Shown here piece after piece: positions 24,571 through 33,001 of a stretch of 64,000 nucleotides of DNA (positions are counted from its first letter, which is position 1; the number at the start of each line of letters is the position of its first letter). The notes under the pieces were generated by a model, which had not been told where the DNA came from, searched no databases, and worked only from the letters and a program-made list of their open reading frames with translations. Origin of the DNA: an uncultured Chitinophagaceae bacterium (GTDB lineage: Bacteria > Bacteroidota > Bacteroidia > Chitinophagales > Chitinophagaceae); contig CALGAP010000008.1 of NCBI GenBank assembly GCA_937958995.1, positions 310,001-374,000 on the forward strand, read 5' to 3'. The position numbers and the translations under genes are program-made.

Positions 24571-25932
24571 TTATTTGTGCCGCAGTTCACCTGCCTGGAT
24601 CATGCGGTAGATAGTGCTCTTACCAACATCCAGCTTTTTAGCCACCAGCAACACATCCCCATCATATTTGTCCAGGAAATGCTGTATGATCTGCAGCTCA
24701 TATTCCCTCAACGTACGCTCCTTGCTCATCAAATCGTTAATGGAGGTGGTATTGTTGATGGTGATATGTTCGGGTAAAATGGTATCGCCATCGGCCATTA
24801 CACAAGCCAGCTCTATCACCGATTTCAACTCGCGCACATTACCAGGAAAGCTGCAGTTGAGCAGTTTTTGCTGGGCCTCCTGCGACAGTTGCTTTTTCTC
24901 CACATTATTCTCTTTGCAGAAATTGTCCATGAAATGTTTTGCCAGCAGAATAATATCATTGCCTCTTTCGCGCAGCGGGGGTAAGGCTATGGGTAAACCA
25001 ATTAGGCGGTAGTATAAGTCTTCGCGGAAAGTGCGGTTCTGCACTTCTTCCTGCAGGTTTTTGTGCGTAGCCACAATAATGCGCACGTTCACCGGTATCA
25101 CTTCGTTGCCGCCAATGCGGGTTATCTCCCGCTCCTGCAACACGCGCAGCAATTTGGCCTGCAGGTTGATGTCCAGTTCTCCTATTTCATCGAGAAACAA
25201 CGTGCCGTTATGCGCTTCTTCAAACTTGCCTATACGGCGGGTAACAGCGCCGGTAAAAGCGCCCTTTTCGTGACCAAACAACTCACTTTCGATCAGATCC
25301 TTCGGAATGGCAGCCACGTTTACGGGCACGAAGGACTTCTTGCATTTATCGGAGTTGTAGTGAATAGCCTTGGCCACCATTTCCTTTCCGGTGCCGGTCT
25401 CGCCGGTAATAGATACGGTAATATTGGTGCGACTAGCCTTCTCAATCAGGCTGTATACCTTTTCCATAGCCGGGCTCTTGCCGGTCAGGAATCTGGAGTA
25501 GTCGTACTTACGGCCTACCTGGTCTTTCAGCTGCTCCACTTCCTGCTTCAATCCATTGATCTCTTTCAGGTGCATGACACTGTTCCAGAGCCTGTCTTTG
25601 GTATCATCGTCCTTCACGATGTAGTCGAAGGCGCCATTCTTCAGCAGGCTGATGGCCGTACCCACGTCTTCCTGTCCCGAAATGATGATCACCTGTATAT
25701 CAGGATGCACCTCTTTTATTTTTTTCAGCACCTCGCTGCCGTCCATGTCGGGCATGGAATAGTCAAGCGTCACCACATCGGGCCGCTCATGCAGGTGTGC
25801 AAAAAAATCACGGGAACTTTCAAATCGCTTTACTTCATAATCCGGGTTCAGACTCAGGTAATGCTGTAGCATGGAGCCATACCAGGTATCGTCTTCCAGG
25901 ATAAAAATCTTTAGGGAATTCTGGTTTTTCAT
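24571..25932 (-). CDS. Sigma-54-dependent response regulator (NtrC/AtoC family)
   Basis: 453-aa three-domain activator. The receiver has its acceptor Asp in VTLDYSMPDMDG (D57). The AAA+ domain carries Walker A GETGTGKE, the sigma-54 contact loop GAFTGA intact, and Walker B LFLDEIGEL. The C-terminal Fis-type helix-turn-helix ends in VAKKLDVGKSTIYRMI. It activates RpoN promoters upon phosphorylation. It is first in an operon with the REC-HPt gene. The 337-bp region upstream contains palindromic direct repeats (26070-26145) that might be regulatory. Confidence 0.93.
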   Translation of the reverse strand: MKNQNSLKIFILEDDTWYGSMLQHYLSLNPDYEVKRFESSRDFFAHLHERPDVVTLDYSMPDMDGSEVLKKIKEVHPDIQVIIISGQEDVGTAISLLKNGAFDYIVKDDDTKDRLWNSVMHLKEINGLKQEVEQLKDQVGRKYDYSRFLTGKSPAMEKVYSLIEKASRTNITVSITGETGTGKEMVAKAIHYNSDKCKKSFVPVNVAAIPKDLIESELFGHEKGAFTGAVTRRIGKFEEAHNGTLFLDEIGELDINLQAKLLRVLQEREITRIGGNEVIPVNVRIIVATHKNLQEEVQNRTFREDLYYRLIGLPIALPPLRERGNDIILLAKHFMDNFCKENNVEKKQLSQEAQQKLLNCSFPGNVRELKSVIELACVMADGDTILPEHITINNTTSINDLMSKERTLREYELQIIQHFLDKYDGDVLLVAKKLDVGKSTIYRMIQAGELRHK

Positions 25933-26069
25933 TGTACGGTTGGGATGGTGATACCATAATAAAACGATATATATTGAATTTTATTCCCAAATAAAGACTA
26001 TTTAGAAACAATTTTATAAACTATTTAGTATCAGCCGCTAGTAGTTTCCACTTAGGGGAAAAGGCCATA

Positions 26070-26145
26070 GGTGGCCCACCTATCACTTGGACTATCCCGA
26101 GGGCGGGCCGGGTAACGGGTGGCTCACCTGCCACTTGACCTTCCC
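26070..26145. repeat. Two imperfect direct repeats with palindromic start
   Basis: Copy 1 (26070-26098) and copy 2 (26118-26145) both begin GGTGGCYCACCT and continue with a CACTTG block and an AC..TCCC block; about 23 of 29 positions agree. In copy 1 AGGTGGCCCACCT is a perfect palindrome. They lie in the 337-bp gap between the divergent NtrC-type regulator and the UvrD-like helicase. The rest of that gap holds an AT-rich leader next to the regulator and a CCCGAAAC module at 26156-26163. Confidence 0.6.
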
Positions 26146-26257
26146 TGCACCTACACCCGAAACCCCAAACCCCCGATGCGGAACCCGGTACCAGCGCCAG
26201 CAGCCTCAATCCCGAATCCTGAAGCCGGCGAGCGAAGCGAAACCGGCGCCAGCACCT

Positions 26258-26265
26258 TAAATTTG
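26258..26265 (+). promoter_or_regulatory. -7 box abutting the helicase-nuclease start
   Basis: TAAATTTG matches TAnnTTTG exactly and ends four bases before the ATG at 26270. Transcription would start at or next to the ATG, so the mRNA is probably leaderless. Confidence 0.6.
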
Positions 26266-26269
26266 AACC

Positions 26270-29200
26270 ATGTCCATTACGCGAGAAGCATTACGGAAAA
26301 AGTTCCGGGAGGAATACGAAAAACTGAATGAACAGCAGAAACTGGCAGTCGATACCATCGAGGGGCCGGTAATGGTGATAGCGGGGCCGGGTACGGGAAA
26401 GACCCAGATACTGGCCAGTCGAATAGGTAAAATTCTGCTGGAGACGGATACCCAGCCCGAGAACATCCTTTGTCTTACCTATACCGATGCAGGCGTGGTG
26501 GCCATGCGGCGGCGGTTGCTCAACTTCATAGGTCCTGATGCGTACAAGGTGCATATCTATACCTTTCACGCCTTTTGCCATGATGTAATACAGGAGAATC
26601 TGTCGCTGTTTGAAAAAACGGCGCTGGATCCTATTTCAGACATCGAACGAATTGAGTTATTCAAAAAACTGATCGACGGTTTTCCCAAAAACCATCCGCT
26701 GAAAAGATACCGCGGTGATGTGTATTTCGAGATACACAACCTGCAGTCGCTTTTCAGCACCATGAAAAGAGAAGGATGGACGCCCGCTTTTATCAACCAG
26801 AAAGTTGATGAGTACATCGCCGATTTGCCCAACCGCGATGAGTTTGTTTATAAGAGAAAATACAAGCAATTCAACCCCGGCGACCTGAAGCAGGATAAGA
26901 TTGATGAGGAGAAAGAAAGAATGAACAAGCTGCGCGCGGCGGTAAACGAGTTCGACCGCTTTCAGCAAATGATGAAAGAGCGCAACCGCTACGATTTCGA
27001 CGACATGATTAACTGGGTGATCAAAGCTTTTGAAGAAAATAAAAACCTGCTGCGCGAATACCAGGAACGTTTTCTTTATATACTGGTTGACGAATACCAG
27101 GATACCAGCGGCACGCAAAACCGGCTGGTGGAATTGCTGATCAGCTATTGGGATAGGCCCAACGTATTCGTAGTGGGCGACGACGACCAGAGCATCTACC
27201 GCTTCCAGGGCGCGAACGTGGAGAACATGTTGCAGTTTGCCAATTCGTATCGCGACAGCCTGCTTACTGTTGTTCTGACTAACAACTACCGCTCCACACA
27301 ACCTATACTCAACATTTCCAAATCGCTGATAGACCGCAACGCCGAAAGACTGGTAAACCAGATTGAAGGTCTCAGCAAAGAGCTGATCTCCTCCCACCCC
27401 GAGGCGCGCGCGCTCACGCATACGCCCATCATCAAGGAATATGAATCGCAGCGCCACGAAATGATCGATATCACGCTGCAGGTGCAGCAACTGATTGCGC
27501 AGGGCGTGATGCCCGGAAGAATAGCCGTTATTTACAAGGAAAATAAATACGGCGAAGACCTGACCGGTTATTTCAAACTGCGCGGCATACCGGTATACAG
27601 CAAGCGGCAGATGAATATCCTGGAAATTCCGCTGGCGCAAAAAATCATTTTACTTCTCAAATACCTCGCCGCCGAGCACGATATCCCCTACAGTGGCGAT
27701 GAGATGTTGTTTGAAATTCTGCATTTCGACTGGTTCAATATTCCGCCTATCGAAATTGCGAAGCTTAGCGTGGAAGTGGCGGATAAACAATTTACCGAAC
27801 ACAAGACCTCGCTGCGCAAACTCATTTATGATAAAGTGAATGCGCCGGCAGTTGATTTGTTTACCCCGAAAATCAATGACAACCTGGCAAAAGCGGGCGG
27901 CATTATCGAAAAACTGATTCACATAGTGCCCAACGTTACGCTGCAGGTGTTGATGGAAAACATTATTCGTGAAGCTGGCGTACTGAACCAGGTGATGCAG
28001 AGCGCCGACAAAAGCTGGCAGATGCAGGTGGTGACTGGCCTCTTCGAATTTGTGCGCGATGAAACGCATCGCAATCCATTTCTCACACTCAAAGAACTGG
28101 TTAATACCATCGAGCTGATGGAGCGCGAAGGGCTCACACTTCCGCTGGTACAAATAAGCGGTCATGATAAAGGTGTGAACCTGCTCACGGCCCATGGCAG
28201 CAAGGGATTGGAGTTTGAGTACGTTTTCTTCGCAGGTTGCAATGCCTCTTTCTGGGAAAGCAAGCGCGTGCCGGGCAGGGGTTATAAATTTCCCGACAAC
28301 GTATTTATCTCCAGTACCAGCAGCGCCGAGCGCGCCGAAGAATTGCGCCGTCTTTTCTTCGTAGCCCTCACCCGCGCCGAGCGGCACCTCTACATTTCTT
28401 ACAGCCGCTTCAGAAATGATGGCAAAGAAATGGAACCATCCATGTTTATCGCCGAAATACGCGACCAGCATGATATACCCGTGGAGAAAGTATTTCTCGA
28501 TGAAAATGTGATCACCGAATTCCAGGCTTTGCAATTTAGCCAGACCGAAGCGCCCGAAATTGAAAAGCTGGAAGAAGAATTCGTGACACGACTGCTGGAA
28601 CGTTTTGTGATGAACGTTACCGCGCTCAATAATTATCTGAAATGCCCGCTCGAGTTTTACTTCCGCAACCTTTTGCGCATACCTTCCCCACGCAACGAGG
28701 CCACCGAATTTGGCTCGGCTATACACTATGCCTTGCAAAATCTGTTTGAGAAAATGAAGGAAAACAATGATCGTTTTCCGGAAAAAGAAGTCTTCATCGC
28801 CGATTTTGCCTGGTATATGCACCGCCACCGTGAAAGTTTTACCCGCGAGCAGTTTGAAAGAAGAATGGAATACGGCATCGAGGTATTAGGCAATTATTAC
28901 GATAAATATGTAACCACCTGGAGCCGCGTGGTAGCTGTTGAAAGAAATATCCGCAACGTAGTAGTGAGCGGCGTGCCGCTGAAAGGCAAGCTCGATAAAC
29001 TGGAATTTGATGGCAAAATGGTAAACGTGGTGGATTACAAAACCGGCGATATCGAAAAAGCCCGGCAAAAACTTCAACCACCCAACGATAAAGAACCCAA
29101 CGGCGGCGATTACTGGCGCCAGGCCGTGTTTTACAAAATTCTTGTTGACAACTACGAATCGCGCGGCTGGCAGGCGGTCAGCACCGAATTTGATTTTGTA

Positions 29201-29425
29201 GAGCCTGATAAAAAGAAAAACTATCACAAGGTAAAACTCACCATCACCCCCGCCGATATCGCTACCGTCACCCAGCAGATCGTAACCGTATGGCAGCGCA
29301 TCCGCGAGCGGGATTTTTATACCGGCTGCGGCAAGGAGGATTGCCATTGGTGCAAATTTGTTAAGACAAATAAGATGGCGGTGGCCCTGCATGAGTTGAC
29401 TGAGGAAGAGGAAGATGTAGAATAA
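26270..29425 (+). CDS. UvrD/Rep-type helicase fused to Fe-S PD-(D/E)XK nuclease
   Basis: 1051-aa DNA repair enzyme. Superfamily 1A helicase motifs: Walker A AGPGTGKTQ (about residues 39-47), LVDEYQDTS, VGDDDQSIYRFQGA, LTNNYRS, and TAHGSKGLEFEYVF near 640. The C-terminal 270 residues are a RecB-like nuclease: FGSAIHYALQ, GKLDKLEF and VVDYKTG supply the catalytic His, Asp and Lys. C792 plus C1020, C1025 and C1028 form the split cysteine pattern of the AddB/AdnAB iron-sulfur staple. The protein thus combines helicase and nuclease in one chain, as in AddA-like enzymes of double-strand-end processing. No AddB-like neighbour is present. It has its own leaderless-type promoter. Confidence 0.9.
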   Translation: MSITREALRKKFREEYEKLNEQQKLAVDTIEGPVMVIAGPGTGKTQILASRIGKILLETDTQPENILCLTYTDAGVVAMRRRLLNFIGPDAYKVHIYTFHAFCHDVIQENLSLFEKTALDPISDIERIELFKKLIDGFPKNHPLKRYRGDVYFEIHNLQSLFSTMKREGWTPAFINQKVDEYIADLPNRDEFVYKRKYKQFNPGDLKQDKIDEEKERMNKLRAAVNEFDRFQQMMKERNRYDFDDMINWVIKAFEENKNLLREYQERFLYILVDEYQDTSGTQNRLVELLISYWDRPNVFVVGDDDQSIYRFQGANVENMLQFANSYRDSLLTVVLTNNYRSTQPILNISKSLIDRNAERLVNQIEGLSKELISSHPEARALTHTPIIKEYESQRHEMIDITLQVQQLIAQGVMPGRIAVIYKENKYGEDLTGYFKLRGIPVYSKRQMNILEIPLAQKIILLLKYLAAEHDIPYSGDEMLFEILHFDWFNIPPIEIAKLSVEVADKQFTEHKTSLRKLIYDKVNAPAVDLFTPKINDNLAKAGGIIEKLIHIVPNVTLQVLMENIIREAGVLNQVMQSADKSWQMQVVTGLFEFVRDETHRNPFLTLKELVNTIELMEREGLTLPLVQISGHDKGVNLLTAHGSKGLEFEYVFFAGCNASFWESKRVPGRGYKFPDNVFISSTSSAERAEELRRLFFVALTRAERHLYISYSRFRNDGKEMEPSMFIAEIRDQHDIPVEKVFLDENVITEFQALQFSQTEAPEIEKLEEEFVTRLLERFVMNVTALNNYLKCPLEFYFRNLLRIPSPRNEATEFGSAIHYALQNLFEKMKENNDRFPEKEVFIADFAWYMHRHRESFTREQFERRMEYGIEVLGNYYDKYVTTWSRVVAVERNIRNVVVSGVPLKGKLDKLEFDGKMVNVVDYKTGDIEKARQKLQPPNDKEPNGGDYWRQAVFYKILVDNYESRGWQAVSTEFDFVEPDKKKNYHKVKLTITPADIATVTQQIVTVWQRIRERDFYTGCGKEDCHWCKFVKTNKMAVALHELTEEEEDVE

Positions 29426-29452
29426 ATCGGCATCCCCATCCGTGAAATCCTG

Positions 29453-29460
29453 TATGTTTG
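29453..29460 (+). promoter_or_regulatory. -7 box for the Ig-like lipoprotein gene
   Basis: TATGTTTG fits TAnnTTTG exactly, ten bases before the ATG at 29471, giving a very short leader. Confidence 0.5.
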
Positions 29461-29470
29461 CGGCCTGAAT

Positions 29471-30892
29471 ATGAAGCAACGATCACTATTGAAAATACTC
29501 GTTCCGTTTTTGGGGCTGCTGGTACTGCTATCGCAACTCATCACCCCCGTTGGTTGCGCCAATATTATGCCGCCCAGCGGTGGTCCCAGGGATTCGCTTC
29601 CCCCCGTGCTGCTTGCTATCAACCCGCCCGATAGCAGCAAAAACTTTGGCGCCAAAAAGATCGTGTTTCAGTTTGATGAGTTTGTGAAAGTGGAAAACCC
29701 CCAGCAATACGTGCTGGTTTCTCCATTACCAAAAATTCCCCCGACAGTAGAAGCAAAACTGCGCACGGTAACAGTCACCATAAAAGACACACTCGAGCCC
29801 AACACCACTTATACCATCGATTTTGGAAATGCTATCAGGGATATTAATGAGGGCAATCCATTTACAGACTTCAGGTATATTTTCACCACCGACACTGACT
29901 TCGATTCCCTGGAAGTAGAGGGCAATGTAATTGTAGCAGAAACAGGCGGTGTTGATTCCACTTTGATCGTGATGCTGCATACTTCGCTGGAAGACTCAGC
30001 GGTCATCAAACAAAGTCCGCGATATATAGCACGGCTGCGCCCCGATGGCACATTCAGGTTTCGCAATCTTCCTCCCGGCACGTTCGCCATATATGCGTTG
30101 AAAGATGAAGGCGGTCAGCGCAGGTATCTCAACAAAGGACAATTGTTTGCTTTTTACGATTCTGCGGTAAACACAGCGGCATCGCCGGGGCCAATTACGC
30201 TTTACGCTTATATAGAAGAGCAACCGGAGTCCACCACCGGGCAGTTGCCCCCGCAGCCGGCCCGCAAAGGAGCGCAGGATGCAGAAAACCTGACATTTAA
30301 TGCCAACCTGCAAAATGGCGAGCTGGATCTGTTGAAGCAACTCGAACTTTTCTTCAGCGACAGGATCAAAGATTTCGACAGCACCAAACTGCGACTCACC
30401 AACGAGCAGTTTCAAAATCTCAGCGGCTATCATTTTATCCGCGATACCGGCGATCAGAAAATAACGCTCGTATATAACTGGGCCGAAAACACCCAGTATC
30501 ATCTCTTTTTCGAAAAAGACTTTGTAACTGATACGGCCGGCAGGCAACTGGCCAGCTCCGACACTTTATCGTTCCGCACCAAACCGGCCCGCGCCTATGG
30601 CGAAATACGCATGCGCCTGCTGAACCTGGATCTCTCACGCAATCCCGTGCTGCAATTCGTGCAGGGCAACGAGGTGCGATATTCGTATCCTCTCACTACC
30701 AACATCTTTAATGCCAGGCTGTTCCAACCTGGCGACTACGACCTGCGCATCCTCTTCGATGAAAACAAAAACGGCAAATGGGACGCCGGCCAGTTCTTCG
30801 AAAACCGCCGCCAGCCCGAAAAAGTACTCCCCATACCCAGGAAGCTGAATGTGAAGGCGAACTGGACTAACGAACTGGACATTACGCTGTAG
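29471..30892 (+). CDS. Ig-like (Big_5) domain lipoprotein
   Basis: 473-aa exported protein common in Bacteroidota. The leader is FLGLLVLLSQLITPVGC; the Cys at about residue 29 followed by ANIMPPSGGPRD is the characteristic family start. Residues 40-140 form a Big_5 domain (PPVLLAINPPDSSKNF, IVFQFDEFV, YTIDFGNAIRD). A further region about 300-390 repeats the layout (FSDRIKDFDSTKLRL), and the C-terminus ends with DENKNGKWDAGQF and ...NRRQPEKV. It lies in the periplasm or on the outer membrane. No enzyme motif is seen; a structural or binding role is inferred. Confidence 0.8.
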   Translation: MKQRSLLKILVPFLGLLVLLSQLITPVGCANIMPPSGGPRDSLPPVLLAINPPDSSKNFGAKKIVFQFDEFVKVENPQQYVLVSPLPKIPPTVEAKLRTVTVTIKDTLEPNTTYTIDFGNAIRDINEGNPFTDFRYIFTTDTDFDSLEVEGNVIVAETGGVDSTLIVMLHTSLEDSAVIKQSPRYIARLRPDGTFRFRNLPPGTFAIYALKDEGGQRRYLNKGQLFAFYDSAVNTAASPGPITLYAYIEEQPESTTGQLPPQPARKGAQDAENLTFNANLQNGELDLLKQLELFFSDRIKDFDSTKLRLTNEQFQNLSGYHFIRDTGDQKITLVYNWAENTQYHLFFEKDFVTDTAGRQLASSDTLSFRTKPARAYGEIRMRLLNLDLSRNPVLQFVQGNEVRYSYPLTTNIFNARLFQPGDYDLRILFDENKNGKWDAGQFFENRRQPEKVLPIPRKLNVKANWTNELDITL

Positions 30893-30893
30893 G

Positions 30894-30993
30894 GTTTCGG
30901 GTAGCTGCCGCGCTTTATAATCGCTGCTCAATTTGAAAAACCTGAAACGCGAAGCCCGAAACCGGCGACAGCAACCCGAAACCGGCAAAGTGC
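30894..30993. repeat. Dispersed GC-rich intergenic repeat, copy B
   Basis: Fills the gap between the Ig-like lipoprotein and recR. GTTTCGGG (30894-30901) is at the left; CCCGAAAC occurs at 30955-30962 and 30975-30982. The 28-nt core 30902-30929 matches copy A (22946-22973, inverted) at 24 of 28 positions, and CCTGAAACGCGAA at 30941 also has a counterpart in copy A at 22974. Confidence 0.7.
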
Positions 30994-31001
30994 TAACTTT
31001 G
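30994..31001 (+). promoter_or_regulatory. -7 box abutting recR
   Basis: TAACTTTG, an exact TAnnTTTG, ends four bases before the recR ATG (31006). The arrangement is the same as at 26258 and implies a leaderless transcript. Confidence 0.6.
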
Positions 31002-31005
31002 CCCC

Positions 31006-31626
31006 ATGCAACTTTCATCATCCTTATTGGAGAACGCAGTGAACGAATTCGCGAAACTGCCGGGTATTGGAAAAAAGACGGCTTTGAGGCTGGTTTTGCA
31101 TTTGCTGAAACAGGAGCCTGAAAAAGTGGAGGTGTTTGGCGAGACTATTGTGAAGATGCGTAAGGAGATAAAGTTTTGCCAGCGCTGCTTTAATGTGGCC
31201 GACGCAGATATATGTGCTATATGCTCCAACAGCATGCGCAAGCAGGAACTGATATGCGTGGTGGAAAACATCCGCGATGTAATTGCTATTGAAAGCACCC
31301 AGCAATACAACGGCACTTATCACGTGCTGGGCGGCATCATCTCGCCGCTGGATGGTGTAGGTCCCGATCAACTGAACATTGAATCGCTGGTGCACCGGGT
31401 GCAGAAAGAGAAAACCGAAGAGATCATTTTTGCGCTTAACCCCAACATACAGGGCGATACAACCATCTACTATATCCAAAAGAAACTGCAGCAGTTGCCC
31501 GTTAGAATCACTACCATCGCGCGCGGCATTGCCTTTGGCGGCGAGCTGGAATATGCCGATGAACTTACGCTGGCAAGAAGCATCAGCAACCGTATGCCGG
31601 TGGAGAGTTATGTGTCGAACCGCTGA
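31006..31626 (+). CDS. recR: Recombination protein RecR
   Basis: 206-aa protein, the usual length for RecR, which loads RecA at gaps together with RecO (and RecF). It has the N-terminal helix-hairpin-helix (FAKLPGIGKKTALRL), the C4 zinc finger (CQRCFNVADADICAIC), and the Toprim domain (ICVVENIRDVIAIE, then YHVLGGIISPLDGVGPD). The start is fixed by the -7 box four bases upstream. It is a single-gene unit. Confidence 0.97.
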   Translation: MQLSSSLLENAVNEFAKLPGIGKKTALRLVLHLLKQEPEKVEVFGETIVKMRKEIKFCQRCFNVADADICAICSNSMRKQELICVVENIRDVIAIESTQQYNGTYHVLGGIISPLDGVGPDQLNIESLVHRVQKEKTEEIIFALNPNIQGDTTIYYIQKKLQQLPVRITTIARGIAFGGELEYADELTLARSISNRMPVESYVSNR

Positions 31627-31810
31627 GATGCAGGCAGCAACTGAATTTCGCCATCTTGCGCCCGTTTTGATATTACAAGTAGTTGACGTAAATTCGCGCT
31701 TGTTTACAGGCGGATTTGTTTATTGTTCGGCCTGTCAACTCCGTAAAGGACACCAAAAACTGAACTAATAAACGCCAGGAAGACTCCCTCCGACGATTTC
31801 CCAACGTTTA

Positions 31811-31855
31811 TAAGTTTGGTTTGTCCATAAGCCTGGGCACACACTGTGTTCAGGC
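31811..31855 (+). promoter_or_regulatory. -7 box and 5'-UTR hairpin upstream of metH N-terminal gene
   Basis: TAAGTTTG at 31811-31818 matches the -7 consensus. Shortly downstream, 31831-31855 folds as an 11-bp stem (two G-U pairs) around a CAC loop: GCCTGGGCACA and TGTGTTCAGGC. The hairpin ends 24 bases before the ATG at 31880. No uridine run follows, so it is not an ordinary terminator. I could not recognise a known cobalamin or SAM riboswitch in the 253-bp gap. Confidence 0.5.
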
Positions 31856-31879
31856 ACGATAACCTTTTAATTGTTTTGT

Positions 31880-32899
31880 ATGAAGACGATCCAGGAATGC
31901 CTGCAGGAACGTATACTAATTATCGACGGCGCAATGGGCACCATGATACAACGGCATAAGCTGAGCGAAGCCGATTACCGTGGCGAACGTTTCAAAGACT
32001 GGCCGCACGATCTGAAAGGCAATAACGACCTGCTGGTGATAACGCAACCCGATATCGTCAAAGGCATTCATAAAGAATATTTGTACGCCGGTGCCGATAT
32101 TATCGAGACAGATACCTTCAACGCGCAGCGCATTTCGCTGAGCGATTATCATATGCAGGAACTGGCTTACGAAATAAACCTGGCAGCCGCCAAAGTAGCG
32201 CGACAAGCAGTGAAAGAATACCAGGAAGAAACCGGCAACAAGGAGCCCAAATTCGTAGCAGGCGCAATCGGACCTTTAAACAAAACCTTATCGCTTTCTC
32301 CCGACGTAAACAATCCCGGCTACCGGGCACTTACGTTCGACGAAGCGATGGAAGCTTACTATGAACAGATAAAAGGACTGGTAGATGGCGGTGTAGATGT
32401 GTTGCTGATCGAGACTATTTTCGACACGCTCAATGCCAAGGCTGCTATTTACGCTGCGAAAAAATATTTCCGCGATACCAATAAAAAGGAATTGCCCATC
32501 ATGATCAGCGGCACCATTACTGATGCTTCGGGCCGCACACTGAGCGGGCAAACGCTGGAAGCATTTTACGTGTCGGTGATGCACGCCAGGCCACTGAGCA
32601 TTGGCCTTAACTGCGCGCTCGGCGCCAAAGAAATGCGCAGTCATATCGAAGAGCTGTCGCATATGGCATCCTGCTATGTGTCGGCTTACCCCAACGCAGG
32701 CCTGCCCAATGCAATGGGAGAATACGACGAACCCCCCACCGATACCGCCCACTACCTGGAAGAATGGGCTAAAGAAGGCTGGGTAAACATTCTCGGCGGA
32801 TGCTGCGGCACCACACCCGACCATATTCGTCATATAGCAGAACACGTAAAAAACATTCCGCCCAGACCCTTACCCGTGCTAAGCAAAGAGTTCGCATAG
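31880..32899 (+). CDS. metH: Methionine synthase, homocysteine-binding module (split MetH, part 1)
   Basis: 339-aa homocysteine S-methyltransferase domain, equivalent to the N-terminal module of cobalamin-dependent methionine synthase. The signature IDGAMGTMIQRH opens it, GTITDASGRTLSGQT lies in the middle, and the zinc ligands are the Cys in GLNCALGA and the Cys pair in GGCCGTTPDH. ATG 31880 is chosen over the upstream TTG because it begins the conserved sequence. The remaining modules are a separate gene 102 bases downstream, a split that also occurs in other Bacteroidota. It acts in the cytoplasm with the second subunit. Confidence 0.93.
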   Translation: MKTIQECLQERILIIDGAMGTMIQRHKLSEADYRGERFKDWPHDLKGNNDLLVITQPDIVKGIHKEYLYAGADIIETDTFNAQRISLSDYHMQELAYEINLAAAKVARQAVKEYQEETGNKEPKFVAGAIGPLNKTLSLSPDVNNPGYRALTFDEAMEAYYEQIKGLVDGGVDVLLIETIFDTLNAKAAIYAAKKYFRDTNKKELPIMISGTITDASGRTLSGQTLEAFYVSVMHARPLSIGLNCALGAKEMRSHIEELSHMASCYVSAYPNAGLPNAMGEYDEPPTDTAHYLEEWAKEGWVNILGGCCGTTPDHIRHIAEHVKNIPPRPLPVLSKEFA

Positions 32900-32925
32900 C
32901 CGAATTTTACCAAAAAACCCAGGAG

Positions 32926-32976
32926 CACCCGACACCCGACACTTAAAAAAACAACCCGAAACTCCAAACCCGAAAC
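32926..32976. repeat. Dispersed GC-rich intergenic repeat, copy C (partial)
   Basis: Lies between the two metH genes. It holds CACCCGACACCC (32926-32937), identical to 22997-23008 of copy A, and CCCGAAAC at 32955-32962 and 32969-32976. The 28-nt core of copies A and B is absent. Confidence 0.55.
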
Positions 32977-33001
32977 CAATTAAGCAACTCGAAACGAAAC
33001 C

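Noticed and set aside
24314..25869. Plus-strand frames opposite the NtrC-type regulator and REC-HPt genes
   Set aside because: They lie wholly within well-supported genes and have no motifs of their own.
26657..28828. Long minus-strand reading frames opposite the helicase-nuclease
   Set aside because: They mirror a gene with clear helicase and nuclease motifs and show only low-complexity hydrophobic translations; they are shadows.
31627..31879. Cobalamin or SAM riboswitch upstream of metH
   Set aside because: A GCCAGGAAGAC stretch near 31774 is only loosely like a B12 box, and the other conserved riboswitch elements are missing.
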